A DNA stretch of 64,000 nt from NCBI RefSeq assembly GCF_000959725.1, contig NZ_CP009323.1, positions 3,038,001-3,102,000 of the forward strand, written 5' to 3'. The notes beneath the pieces were generated by a model. The model made no database searches, was not told the DNA's origin, and saw nothing but the letters and a program-made list of their open reading frames with translations. The position numbers were made by a program, and so were the translations under genes. This DNA is from Burkholderia gladioli. Lineage in GTDB: Bacteria > Pseudomonadota > Gammaproteobacteria > Burkholderiales > Burkholderiaceae. Numbering within the stretch: the stretch's first letter is position 1; each line of letters begins with the position of its first letter. Of the stretch, positions 33,299-41,944 are shown one piece after another.

Positions 33299-34404
33299 GC
33301 GCGGATCTGCTGGTGACCGGCACCGGCTCGCTCGCCGAGGCCGTGCTGTTCGATCTCGCCACCCTGCCGGCGGGCGCGAGGCCGCTGCGGATCGTGCTGG
33401 CCGGGCGCAACGCGGCGCGCCTGGCCTGGCTGGTGCAGGCCACCAACGCGCGCGCCGTGGTGCATGGCACGCCGCATCGCGTGGTCGGCCATCGGCTCGA
33501 CTGGGATGCGGCGGGCGCGCTCGACAGCCTGCTGGCCGCGCTGCGGCCGGCGCTGGTGTTCAACGTGGCCTCGCTGCAGTCGATGTGGGAGATCGCCGCC
33601 GGGCGCGATGCCTGGGCCGCGACGATCCGCGCCCAGGGCTATGGCGCGACGCTGCCGCTGCAGGTGGTGCTGGCGCTGCGCGTGGCGCGCGCGATCGCGG
33701 CGCATTCCCCCGGCAGCCGCTTCGTCAATGCCTGCTACCCCGACGCGGTCAACGAGATCCTGGTGCGGCTCGGCCACGATGTCGTGTGCGGCATCGGCAA
33801 CGTGGCGACGCTGGCCGCCGCGTACCACGCCGAGATGGATCTGGCGCCCGGCGCGCGCCTGCGCATGCTCGCGCATCACTGGCATGTCGGCGCGGCGATC
33901 GCCGGGCACGGGCACCGTCACGCGCCGCGCGTCTGGGTGGATGCGCGGGCTTGCGAGGCGAGGGCCCTGCCGGATCCGCGGCTGCCCGCCGACGCGTCGC
34001 TGAACCGCGTCACCGGCGCGACCGGCGCCGTGCTGCTGGCCGCGCTGCTCGGGCGCATCGCCAGCTACGCCGGCCATGCTCCCGGCCCGAACGGGCTGCC
34101 GGGCGGCTATCCGGTCGCGATCGAGGCGGGCCGGCTTTCGCTCGACCTGCCCGCGGGCCTCGAGCTCGAGGCCGCTGTCGCGCTGAACCGCGAATGGAGT
34201 GCCCGGGAGCATGTGGAACTGGACGCCTCGGGCACGGTGCGGACCGGCGCACGGGATGGCGAGGAGGACATACCGGGCGGCGCGCGGCTGCCGTGCGTCT
34301 GGTCGATCGAGACCGTCGAGCAGGTAGCGCGGCAGATGCTGCGCACCCGCGCCGAATTACAGGCGGTGGCATCGCCGCCGCTCCAACAACAGGAAACCCA
34401 ATGA
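33295..34404 (+). CDS. NAD(P)-binding dehydrogenase, saccharopine dehydrogenase-like; possible imine reductase
   Basis: The 369-residue product starts with a Rossmann-type turn (LLVTGTGSLAEAVLFDLA). PALVFNVASLQSMWEI near residue 85 resembles the NAD(P)-binding fold of saccharopine-dehydrogenase-like and opine-type enzymes. The exact family is uncertain. It is coupled by a four-base overlap to the transketolase C-subunit and to the acyltransferase downstream. A reductase here would suit reduction of the cyclic imine formed from a transketolase product to a substituted proline. This is chemical inference, not homology-based. Confidence 0.6.
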   Translation: MSADLLVTGTGSLAEAVLFDLATLPAGARPLRIVLAGRNAARLAWLVQATNARAVVHGTPHRVVGHRLDWDAAGALDSLLAALRPALVFNVASLQSMWEIAAGRDAWAATIRAQGYGATLPLQVVLALRVARAIAAHSPGSRFVNACYPDAVNEILVRLGHDVVCGIGNVATLAAAYHAEMDLAPGARLRMLAHHWHVGAAIAGHGHRHAPRVWVDARACEARALPDPRLPADASLNRVTGATGAVLLAALLGRIASYAGHAPGPNGLPGGYPVAIEAGRLSLDLPAGLELEAAVALNREWSAREHVELDASGTVRTGARDGEEDIPGGARLPCVWSIETVEQVARQMLRTRAELQAVASPPLQQQETQ

Positions 34405-35531
34405 ACCAAGGCAAGCGTAGCAACGGCGTGGACATGCTGCGAGGCATCGCGATCCTGCTCGTGCTGATCCTGCATTTCCACCTGACCTATCGGCTGCATC
34501 TGCTGCCGTTCGACCTGCCGTGGTTGTCCGAGGCCATCAAGGCGGTGGCGCGCAACGGCAACTATGGCGTGACCATGTTCTTCACCGTGTCGGGCTTCCT
34601 GATCACCTCCACCTCGCTGCGCCGCTTCGGTGCGCCCACGCGGATCCGGCCCGGCACCTTCTATCGGTTCCGCGCCTCGCGCATCCTGCCCTGCCTGGTC
34701 CTGGCACTCGCCATCATGGTGGTGCTGAGCCTGTTCGAGATGCGTTCGTTCGTGAACAAGCCCGACACGGCGAGCATGCCGGTGGCGGTGCTCTCGGTGC
34801 TGACGTTCTGGCACAACGTGCTGATGGCGCAGGTCGGCTACTTCAACTACGCGATGAACATCCTCTGGTCGCTGTCGGTGGAGGAGGTGTTCTACCTGAG
34901 CTTCCCGATCGTGTTCCTGCTGCTGCGCCGGCCGCGCTACATCGGCATCTGGCTGGTGGTGCCGATCCTGTTCGCGCCGTATTACCGGAGCCTGCATGCC
35001 GAGGACGAGATCGTGGCGCTGTACGGTTATCTGTCGTGCTTCGACGCGATCGCGATGGGCAGCCTCGTGGCGCTGCTGCCGGCGCGACGCATCGCGCGGA
35101 GCACCGGCATCGCGCTGCGCTGCGCGGCCGGCCTGGTGCTGGCGCTGACCTATCTGTCTGGGCCGATCATGCAGCACGTGGTGTGGGGCGTGTCGGTGGT
35201 CGCCTTGTGCACCGCCGTGCTGCTGTACTGCTTCCAGCACGAGGCGGCGAGCGCGCAGCCGGCACGCACGTGGCGCGTGGCGCGCGTGATCCGCTGGTTC
35301 GGGCAGCGCAGCTACGAGCTCTACCTGTTCCACATCATCGTGCTCGGCGTGCTGCGCGAGTACGTGACGCGCGAGAACGTCGGGCTTTATGCGAAGCCGC
35401 TCTGGCTGCTGTTCTATCTCTGCGTGGCGGCGCTGGTCGCGCAGATCGTGTTCCGCCACTTCTCCGAGCCGCTCAACGCGATGCTGCGGCGCGGCGCGCC
35501 GCGTCCTGCCGCGGGCCTGCTCGAGAAATGA
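34401..35531 (+). CDS. Membrane acyltransferase (acyltransferase-3 family)
   Basis: This 376-residue integral membrane protein has about ten helices. MLRGIAILLVLILHFHLTY contains the catalytic-type His of the acyltransferase-3 (OafA/WecH) family, and LWSLSVEEVFYLSFPIVFLLL is the characteristic second motif. Such enzymes move acyl groups, often acetyl, to sugars or lipids, sometimes across the membrane. Its ATG overlaps the dehydrogenase stop. It could acylate a sugar-bearing product. A transport role is possible because some family members act as exporters; the cluster gives no direct clue. Confidence 0.75.
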   Translation: MNQGKRSNGVDMLRGIAILLVLILHFHLTYRLHLLPFDLPWLSEAIKAVARNGNYGVTMFFTVSGFLITSTSLRRFGAPTRIRPGTFYRFRASRILPCLVLALAIMVVLSLFEMRSFVNKPDTASMPVAVLSVLTFWHNVLMAQVGYFNYAMNILWSLSVEEVFYLSFPIVFLLLRRPRYIGIWLVVPILFAPYYRSLHAEDEIVALYGYLSCFDAIAMGSLVALLPARRIARSTGIALRCAAGLVLALTYLSGPIMQHVVWGVSVVALCTAVLLYCFQHEAASAQPARTWRVARVIRWFGQRSYELYLFHIIVLGVLREYVTRENVGLYAKPLWLLFYLCVAALVAQIVFRHFSEPLNAMLRRGAPRPAAGLLEK

Positions 35532-35571
35532 CCCGTCATCGCCTCATCCAACGATCCAGGAGTCTTGCTCC

Positions 35572-36666
35572 ATGCATCCCAATCAACTGAACTTCTCCGG
35601 CGGCCCGGGCGCGCTGCCCGACTGCGTGCTCGACGAGTTGCAGCAGGCGGTCGTGGCCTTGCCGGAGACGAACCTGTCCGTGCTCGGCATGAGCCACCGT
35701 TCCAGGTGGTTCGCGCAGCTGCTGGAGGAGAGCGAGGCCGACCTGCGCGCGCTGCTGCGCATTCCCGACGATTACAGCGTGGTGTACCTGCAGGGCGGCA
35801 GCAGCCTGCAGTTCTCGATGATCCCGATGAATTTTCGCGTGCCTGGCGCGCCGCCGCCCGACTACGTGACGGGCGGCTACTGGAGCCGCAAGGCGATCGA
35901 CGAGGCCTCGCGCGTGATGGCGATGCGCACCGTCTGGGACGGCGCGGCGAGCGGCTACCGCACGCTGCCGCGGCTTGCCGATCTGGACTGGCACCCGCGC
36001 GCCCCGTATCGGCACTTCGTGTCGAACGAGACGGTGGAGGGCCTGCAGTTCCCGGCCGTGCCGGACGACGACGGCGCGCCGTGGGTGGCGGACATGTCGT
36101 CGGATTTCGTGTCCCGGCCGTTCGACGTCCGCGCCTACGGGATGGTCTATGCGCATGCGCAGAAGAATCTCGGGCCGGCCGGCGTGACGGTGGCGATCAT
36201 CCGAAATGCCTTGCTCGAGCGCATTCCCGACACCTTGCCGCCGATGCTCGACTATCGCACCCATATCCGCCACGGCTCCAACTACAACACGCCGCCGGTG
36301 CTCGCGATCTACGTGATGGCGCGGGTGTTGCGCTGGATCCGCGACGAGGTGGGCGGCGTCGAGCGCATGGCCGAGCGCAACGCGCGCAAGGCGGCGCAGT
36401 TGTACGCCACGCTCGACGAGCTGCGCGAAGTGGTGGATGCGCACGCGCGGCGCGAATGCCGCTCCACCATGAACGTGGCGTTCCGCTTCCGCGACGCGCG
36501 ACTCGATGCGCGCTGTCTCGAACTCGCGACCGAGGCGGGTTTCTCCGGTCTGAACGGACATCGATCGATCGGCGGCCTGCGCGCCTCGCTCTACAACGCC
36601 GTGTCGGAGCAGGCGGTGAGCCGGCTGACGGCCTTCCTGAAGGATTTCGCGCTGCGCCACGCCTGA
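35572..36666 (+). CDS. serC: SerC-type phosphoserine aminotransferase homologue
   Basis: This 364-residue class V aminotransferase opens with LNFSGGPGALPDCVLDEL, matching the SerC start. QGGSSLQFSMIPMNF binds the PLP phosphate, and YAHAQKNLGPAGVTVAII holds the Schiff-base Lys. SerC makes O-phospho-L-serine from 3-phosphohydroxypyruvate, which is the substrate of the SbnA-like enzyme at 8254. A cluster copy would therefore raise the phosphoserine pool for Dap, parallel to the SbnI-like kinase. AGG (ccaggagtc) lies ahead of the ATG. A changed substrate is possible because it lies among sugar and transketolase genes. Confidence 0.85.
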   Translation: MHPNQLNFSGGPGALPDCVLDELQQAVVALPETNLSVLGMSHRSRWFAQLLEESEADLRALLRIPDDYSVVYLQGGSSLQFSMIPMNFRVPGAPPPDYVTGGYWSRKAIDEASRVMAMRTVWDGAASGYRTLPRLADLDWHPRAPYRHFVSNETVEGLQFPAVPDDDGAPWVADMSSDFVSRPFDVRAYGMVYAHAQKNLGPAGVTVAIIRNALLERIPDTLPPMLDYRTHIRHGSNYNTPPVLAIYVMARVLRWIRDEVGGVERMAERNARKAAQLYATLDELREVVDAHARRECRSTMNVAFRFRDARLDARCLELATEAGFSGLNGHRSIGGLRASLYNAVSEQAVSRLTAFLKDFALRHA

Positions 36667-36723
36667 TGCGCGGCCGCCTACCCATACCCATGTCACGGCC
36701 GTCGGCCGGAGGAGATTGATCCC

Positions 36724-37539
36724 ATGCTTTCCATCATTGTGACGTGGCGCAATCGCGAGGAACTGCGCGGCGCGCTGCCGGGGCTGGTCGAGACGGCACG
36801 GCGTGTCGGCGGCGAAGTGATCGTGGTGAACTTCGGCGGCGACGCCGAAGCCGTCGCGCGCCAGACCGACACGTATCGCGATGCGGTGCGCGTCGTCGAG
36901 CTGCGCGAGCAGCCGTATTTCCACAAGACGCGCGCCCAGAACCTCGGTGCGCACTTCGCGCGGCACGACACGCTGTTCTTCTGCGATTGCGACATCATCG
37001 TCGAGCCGGCCTCGATCGATGCGCTGGTCGCGCGTCTGGGCGCCGAGCCGGGCCGGTTCGCGACGCTGAAAGGGGTGCGAGAGACCGAACGCAATTCGCG
37101 CCAGGCGAAGAACGTGGTGCGGTTCGGATATCGGCTCGACGTGAAGATCCGCAACGGGCGCGAACTGGCGATCGTCGACAACGAGGAGGACGCGCAGGAC
37201 GGCACGCGCCAGGCGCCGGGGCTGCTGCTGGTGCGGCGCGACGATTTCCTGGCGGTCAACGGCTACAACGGGCGCCTGCACGGCTGGGGCTGGGAGGATC
37301 AGGACATGATCTCGCGGCTCACGCTGGGCGCGGGGCTCACGCGCATCCAGGAGGGCCATGCGCTGCACATCTCGCACGACGACCATGCGCGGATTTCGCA
37401 ATATCCGGTGACGAACCGCTGGGAAAGTCGCGACAGGATGTTTCGCCAGGCCCTGGCCTTCTACGACGACGACGATTTTCTCGGTACCTTCACGCAGGAC
37501 ATCGAGCAGCTCTCGGGCGAACTCGTGGCGGTCGCATGA
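36724..37539 (+). CDS. GT-A family glycosyltransferase (galactosyltransferase C-terminal type)
   Basis: The 271-residue product has a nucleotide-sugar Rossmann fold starting LSIIVTWRNREELRGALPGL, the metal-binding D-x-D as FFCDCDIIVEP, and GWGWEDQDMISRL, the signature of the glycosyltransferase-7C group. AGGAGA lies just before the ATG. It is cytoplasmic, with no membrane segment. As the only glycosyltransferase in the cluster it is the candidate for adding GlcNAc to a hydroxyproline-like acceptor in a bulgecin-type product. Its stop overlaps cysD. Confidence 0.78.
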   Translation: MLSIIVTWRNREELRGALPGLVETARRVGGEVIVVNFGGDAEAVARQTDTYRDAVRVVELREQPYFHKTRAQNLGAHFARHDTLFFCDCDIIVEPASIDALVARLGAEPGRFATLKGVRETERNSRQAKNVVRFGYRLDVKIRNGRELAIVDNEEDAQDGTRQAPGLLLVRRDDFLAVNGYNGRLHGWGWEDQDMISRLTLGAGLTRIQEGHALHISHDDHARISQYPVTNRWESRDRMFRQALAFYDDDDFLGTFTQDIEQLSGELVAVA

Positions 37540-38498
37540 GCATCACGCTCGAACCATCCGCCTTCGCATCGCCGGCCGGCACCGCCAGCCGGATGGGCCA
37601 CCTCGACTGGCTCGAGGCCGAGTCGATCCACATCCTGCGCGAGCTGGTGGCCGAATGCAGCAAGCCGGCCCTGCTGTTCTCGGGCGGCAAGGATTCGGTC
37701 GTCGTGCTGCATCTCGCGCTGAAGGCCTTCGGCCTGGGCCCGGATCGCAAGACCTCGCTGCCGTTCCCGCTGGTGCATATCGACACCGGCCACAACTACG
37801 ATGAGGTGATCGACTTCCGCGATCGCCGCGCCAAGGAAATCGGCGCCGAGCTGGTGGTCGGCCACGTCGAGGATTCGATCCAGCGCGGCACCGTGGTGCT
37901 GCGCCGCGAAACCGATTCGCGCAATGCCGCGCAGGCCGTTACCCTGCTGGAGACCATCGAGCAACACGGTTACACCGCGATGATCGGCGGCGCGCGCCGC
38001 GACGAGGAAAAGGCCCGCGCCAAGGAGCGTATCTTCTCGTTCCGCGACGAGTTTGGCCAATGGGATCCGAAGGCCCAGCGCCCGGAACTCTGGAGCCTCT
38101 ACAACGCGCGCCTGCACAAGGGCGAGCACCTGCGCGTGTTCCCGATCTCGAACTGGACCGAGCTCGACGTCTGGCAATACATCGCGCGCGAGCAGCTCGA
38201 ACTGCCCTCGATCTACTACGCGCACCAGCGCGAGATCGTGCGCCGCAACGGCCTGCTGGTGCCGGTCACGCCGCTCACGCCGATGCGCGAGGGCGAGGCG
38301 AGCGAAACCGCCCAGGTGCGTTTCCGCACGGTCGGCGACATCTCCTGCACCTGCCCGGTGGAGAGCGATGCCGACGACGTCGAGAAGATCATCGCCGAGA
38401 CCGCGGTGACCGAGATCACCGAGCGCGGCGCCACGCGGATGGACGACCAGACCTCCGAGGCCGCGATGGAACAGCGCAAGAAGCAAGGCTATTTCTGA
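37536..38498 (+). CDS. cysD: Sulfate adenylyltransferase subunit 2
   Basis: This 320-residue PP-loop ATP pyrophosphatase contains LLFSGGKDSVVVLHLALKAF near residue 45 and the conserved PMREGEASETAQVRFRTVGD segment of CysD. With CysN it makes adenylyl sulfate (APS) from sulfate and ATP. The gene starts inside the glycosyltransferase stop. This CysDN pair sits apart from assimilation genes (no cysH, cysI or cysJ nearby), so it appears dedicated to activated sulfate for the two sulfotransferases rather than to cysteine synthesis. Confidence 0.95.
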   Translation: MSITLEPSAFASPAGTASRMGHLDWLEAESIHILRELVAECSKPALLFSGGKDSVVVLHLALKAFGLGPDRKTSLPFPLVHIDTGHNYDEVIDFRDRRAKEIGAELVVGHVEDSIQRGTVVLRRETDSRNAAQAVTLLETIEQHGYTAMIGGARRDEEKARAKERIFSFRDEFGQWDPKAQRPELWSLYNARLHKGEHLRVFPISNWTELDVWQYIAREQLELPSIYYAHQREIVRRNGLLVPVTPLTPMREGEASETAQVRFRTVGDISCTCPVESDADDVEKIIAETAVTEITERGATRMDDQTSEAAMEQRKKQGYF

Positions 38499-38520
38499 AG
38501 CACGCGAGGACACAGACATC

Positions 38521-39846
38521 ATGAGCATCATCGAGAACCACGAAGACCTCGGCGTGTTGCGCTTCATCACGGCGGGCAGCGTCGACGACGGCAAGAGCAC
38601 GCTGATCGGCCGCCTGCTGTACGACAGCAAGGCCGTGTTGTCGGACCAGCTGTCCGCGCTGTCGCGCGCCAAGAACAAGCGCACCGTTGGCGACGAGCTC
38701 GACCTCGCGCTGCTGACCGACGGCCTGGAAGCCGAGCGCGAGCAGGGCATTACGATCGACGTGGCCTACCGCTACTTCGCCACCGCCAAGCGCAAGTTCA
38801 TCATCGCCGACACGCCGGGCCACGAGCAGTACACGCGCAACATGGTGACCGGCGCCTCCACCGCGCACGCGGCCATCATCCTGGTGGACGCCACGCGCGT
38901 CACGGTCGAGGGCGGCCTCGCGAGCCCGGCGCAATTGCTGCCACAGACCAAGCGCCACAGCGCGATCGTCAAGCTGCTCGGCCTGCAGCACGTGATCGTC
39001 GCGATCAACAAGATGGATCTGGTCGAGTATTCGGAAGCGACCTTCAACCTGATCCGCGATGCCTACGTCGTGCTCGCGCAGCAGCTCGGCCTGGAGGGCG
39101 TGCGCTTCGTGCCGGTGTCGGCCCTGAAGGGCGACAACATCGTCACGCTGTCGGACAGCATGCCCTGGTACGCCGGCGAGCCGCTGCTCGACGTGCTGGA
39201 GACGCTGCCGGTGGCGATCGACGGCGGCGAGGCGCTGCGCTTCCCGGTGCAGTGGGTGGCGCGCCAGGACGGCAGCTCGGCCGACGATTTCCGCGGCTAC
39301 ATGGGCCGCGTCGAGGCGGGCGAGGTGAAGGTGGGCGACGAGATCGCGGTGCTGCCCTCGGGCCGCACGGCGACCGTGGCCGAGATCGTCGCGCCGGTGC
39401 CGGGCGGCACGGCTGCGGTGGAATCCGCCTTCGCGGGGCAGACCGTCACGATCCGCCTCGCCGAGGACGTCGACGTCTCGCGCGGCGACGTGTTCGTGCC
39501 GAACGCGCAGCGCATCGAGCCGGCCAAAAAGCTGGAGGCCGATCTCTGCTGGTTCGATGAAACCCCGTTGTCCCCGCAACGCAAGTATCTGCTCAAGCAG
39601 ACCACCAACACGGTGTTCACCAGGATCGGCGAGGTCAAGCAGGTGCTGGACGTGCATACGCTGTCGCACGCCAGCGACCGCCAGGACCTGAAGATGAACG
39701 ACATCGGCCGGGTGGCGCTGACGCTGCAGAAGCCGATCGTCTGCGATACCTACGATGCGCATCCGGGCACGGGCGCGTTCGTGCTGATCGACGAGGCGAC
39801 CCATCACACGATCGCCGCCGGGATGATTCGCGCCTACTCGGCCTGA
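38521..39846 (+). CDS. cysN: Sulfate adenylyltransferase subunit 1 (GTPase)
   Basis: This 441-residue EF-Tu-like GTPase has Walker A GSVDDGKSTLIGRLL, G3 DTPGHEQYTRNM, G4 NKMD and two beta-barrel domains. It has the length of a CysN without a fused CysC. The missing APS kinase function is provided by the fusion protein at 10420. It drives APS formation by CysD through GTP hydrolysis. It lies 22 bases after cysD in the same operon. Confidence 0.95.
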   Translation: MSIIENHEDLGVLRFITAGSVDDGKSTLIGRLLYDSKAVLSDQLSALSRAKNKRTVGDELDLALLTDGLEAEREQGITIDVAYRYFATAKRKFIIADTPGHEQYTRNMVTGASTAHAAIILVDATRVTVEGGLASPAQLLPQTKRHSAIVKLLGLQHVIVAINKMDLVEYSEATFNLIRDAYVVLAQQLGLEGVRFVPVSALKGDNIVTLSDSMPWYAGEPLLDVLETLPVAIDGGEALRFPVQWVARQDGSSADDFRGYMGRVEAGEVKVGDEIAVLPSGRTATVAEIVAPVPGGTAAVESAFAGQTVTIRLAEDVDVSRGDVFVPNAQRIEPAKKLEADLCWFDETPLSPQRKYLLKQTTNTVFTRIGEVKQVLDVHTLSHASDRQDLKMNDIGRVALTLQKPIVCDTYDAHPGTGAFVLIDEATHHTIAAGMIRAYSA

Positions 39847-39912
39847 GTTGACGGCGCCGCCGCGCTCGCGGCGATGTTCATCGCTTCATCTTGCTTTTCC
39901 AGGAGAACGATC

Positions 39913-40224
39913 ATGGACGATTTGTATTTCGTCGTGCGAAACACTGAAGGGAATTATTCGGTATGGTTCGACGGCAGGAACCTGCCAGCGGGTTGGGAGA
40001 CGGTGGGCGAGCCCGCCAGCAAGCAGGCCTGTCTGCAGCGGATCGAGCGGCTTTGGACGGAGGCGGCGGCCGCCAGCGGCCGAGAACATCCCGGCCAGGA
40101 TTCGGGCGCGGAGGCCGACCCTGCCGTGCAAGCAGGTCGTTATCTGGCGAGTGCCCCGAACACTAGTTCCGAGCAGAGCGCAACCAGGCGTTCCGTCGCT
40201 GCCGAGTTGCCGGTTGCGCGATAG
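39913..40224 (+). CDS. mbtH: MbtH-like NRPS accessory protein
   Basis: This 103-residue protein has the MbtH family core in its first ~55 residues: the N-C-x-x-Q-x-S-type segment replaced by YFVVRNTEGNYSVWFDGR, then NLPAGWETVG and the Trp-rich fold. MbtH-like proteins bind A domains and are needed for solubility or activity of many NRPSs. The C-terminal ~45 residues are a Gly/Ala/Arg-rich tail absent from typical family members (about 70 residues), perhaps unstructured. AGGAGAACGATC precedes the ATG at 39913. It is the last gene of the biosynthetic block. Confidence 0.85.
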   Translation: MDDLYFVVRNTEGNYSVWFDGRNLPAGWETVGEPASKQACLQRIERLWTEAAAASGREHPGQDSGAEADPAVQAGRYLASAPNTSSEQSATRRSVAAELPVAR

Positions 40225-40356
40225 GCGATCGCGACATCAGATGGTTGCGCGTTCATCCAGCGAGAGGCACGCCACCCGGGTGACAGATTCCGGCATCGGC
40301 GCGATACCCGCCCGCCGATTCGATCACGTGTCGTGTTTGGACAGGCCGTGCCTTCC

Positions 40357-41283
40357 TCACCTCGACGCAGCGCCTTTGGCGCCGCGCGCCGCCTGCCCAT
40401 CGAACGACGCCACGATCGACTCGCGCAACACCTCGACGGCCTGCCGGAGATTCCCCAGGTAGCGTGGATGGACCAGCCAGAGGTCGATTGCCAGGGCAAA
40501 ATCGCTGACTTCCACCACGCTCAGCTTGCGGTGCCATTTGCTGGCCCGCAGCACGTCGATCGGCACCAGGCCGAGGCCTAGGCCGCTGGCCACCAATCGC
40601 AGTTGCATGTCGGTGCCGTAGGTATCGATGCTCAGCCTGACGGCTTGTCCCTTGTCCGTCATGGCGCGTTCCAGCGCCGCGCGATAGCCGCAACCATCCG
40701 GATTGAGGATCCATCCATGGGCGGCCAGCGCATGCATGTCGGTTCTTCGCGCGACCAGCGGCTGGTCCGCGCTCTGCACGACTTTCACGTCGAAGCGGGC
40801 GACTCGGTCACTCGCCAGGTCGGCCGGCAGCGCCGCCCCCGAGGGCAGTATCAGCATCGCGACATCGAGCGATCCGTCGTCCATCCGCTCCTGCAGCCTG
40901 GGGCTGCTGTCGGTGAGCAACTGCACCTCGAGTTCGGGAAACCGGCGCTTCATGCCGGTCACCGCATCGAACAGCACGATGTCCGTGACGGCCTGGGGCA
41001 GGCCGAAGCGCAAGGTCCCTGACGGCGGCGAATCCTCGTGGGCGATCTCCTGCAACTGCTCAAGCGCGCGCAAGACCGGCACCGCCTGTTCGTAGACGCG
41101 CTTGGCCAGCGCCGTCGGTAGCGGCGGCTTGGCATTGCGGTCGAACAGCACGCCGCCCATCAGTTCCTCGAGACGCTGGATGCGCTTGGAGATCGTCGAT
41201 TGCGACACGCACAGGACGTCGGCGGCGCGGGTCAGGGAGGCCGCATCGACGACCGTGACGAAGGATTTCAGCTCATCGATCAT
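40357..41283 (-). CDS. LysR-family transcriptional regulator
   Basis: The 308-residue product begins with a winged helix (FVTVVDAASLTRAADVLCVSQSTISKRIQRLE) and continues with a LysR substrate domain. It is convergent with the MbtH-like gene and divergent from the tautomerase at 41432, the usual layout for a LysR protein controlling its neighbour across the 148-base gap. A role in the biosynthetic cluster is not supported by position. Confidence 0.88.
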   Translation of the reverse strand: MIDELKSFVTVVDAASLTRAADVLCVSQSTISKRIQRLEELMGGVLFDRNAKPPLPTALAKRVYEQAVPVLRALEQLQEIAHEDSPPSGTLRFGLPQAVTDIVLFDAVTGMKRRFPELEVQLLTDSSPRLQERMDDGSLDVAMLILPSGAALPADLASDRVARFDVKVVQSADQPLVARRTDMHALAAHGWILNPDGCGYRAALERAMTDKGQAVRLSIDTYGTDMQLRLVASGLGLGLVPIDVLRASKWHRKLSVVEVSDFALAIDLWLVHPRYLGNLRQAVEVLRESIVASFDGQAARGAKGAASR

Positions 41284-41431
41284 TATTCCGTTCCGTCATG
41301 TTTTTCATGAATATCATTCGCTTGAGGAAATGCAAGCGCCAGCCTACGCTTAGGCATCGTTTTGCGCCAGTCCCCTGTTTGCCGGGCGCGATGACCTCAC
41401 GAGGCTTGCCGCCTCACACCAGGAGAATGAA

Positions 41432-41824
41432 ATGCCCCTCGTCCGTATCGATCTGTCGAAGTCCGCATCGCCCGAAGTCGTCGCCGCCGTGAGCGAGACG
41501 GTGTATGAGGCGATGGTCAATATCGCCAACGTGCCGGAGCACGACAAGTTCCAGATCATTTCGCGCCACGCCCCGGACGAGCTCGTCTATCCGGCCGAAG
41601 GTTACCTTGGCGTGGATTACACCCCGGGCATCGTTTTCATCCAGGTGACCTGGAATGCCGGGCGCACCGTCGAGGTCAAGAAGGCGTTTTATCGTGCCAT
41701 CGCGGATGGCATCCACGCCAAGGTCGGCGTGCGCAAGGAGGACGTCTGGATCAGCCTGGTCGATGTCGCGCGCGAGGACTGGTCGTTCGGCAATGGCGAG
41801 ATGCAATACGCGCCGAAGGCGTGA
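41432..41824 (+). CDS. 4-oxalocrotonate tautomerase family enzyme
   Basis: This 130-residue protein begins MPLVRIDL; Pro1 after Met removal is the catalytic base of the tautomerase superfamily. It is about twice the length of a 62-residue 4-OT subunit and has two tandem beta-alpha-beta units, like malonate-semialdehyde or cis-CaaD-like members. AGGAG precedes the ATG. The neighbouring aldehyde dehydrogenase is convergent, so a shared pathway is uncertain. Confidence 0.8.
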   Translation: MPLVRIDLSKSASPEVVAAVSETVYEAMVNIANVPEHDKFQIISRHAPDELVYPAEGYLGVDYTPGIVFIQVTWNAGRTVEVKKAFYRAIADGIHAKVGVRKEDVWISLVDVAREDWSFGNGEMQYAPKA

Positions 41825-41863
41825 TGACGTGCCGGGGCGAGCCCGACACGAGGCCTGGTGATG

Positions 41864-41934
41864 CCCGGGCCCGTCAGCCCGGGATCAAGGCTGGATCGCC
41901 GGAGGCGGCGACCTGCATGCCGTCTCCGGCGATC
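41864..41934. terminator. Two hairpins between convergent genes
   Basis: CCCGGGC (41864-41870) pairs with GCCCGGG (41877-41883) around a six-base loop. GATCGCCGGAG (41894-41904) pairs with CTCCGGCGATC (41924-41934), and the stem extends inward with one G-T pair to about 16 bp and a nine-base loop. The gap lies between the stop codons of the tautomerase and the aldehyde dehydrogenase, the expected place for a bidirectional terminator. Confidence 0.65.
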
Positions 41935-41944
41935 GATACTTGTC

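Noticed and set aside
37536..39846. Part of the general cysteine (sulfate assimilation) operon
   Set aside because: No cysH, cysI, cysG or sulfate transporter is adjacent, and the genes overlap biosynthetic genes.
40357..41283. LysR protein as the cluster-specific regulator
   Set aside because: It is divergent from the tautomerase and convergent with the cluster end; nothing in the sequence links it to the cluster promoters.
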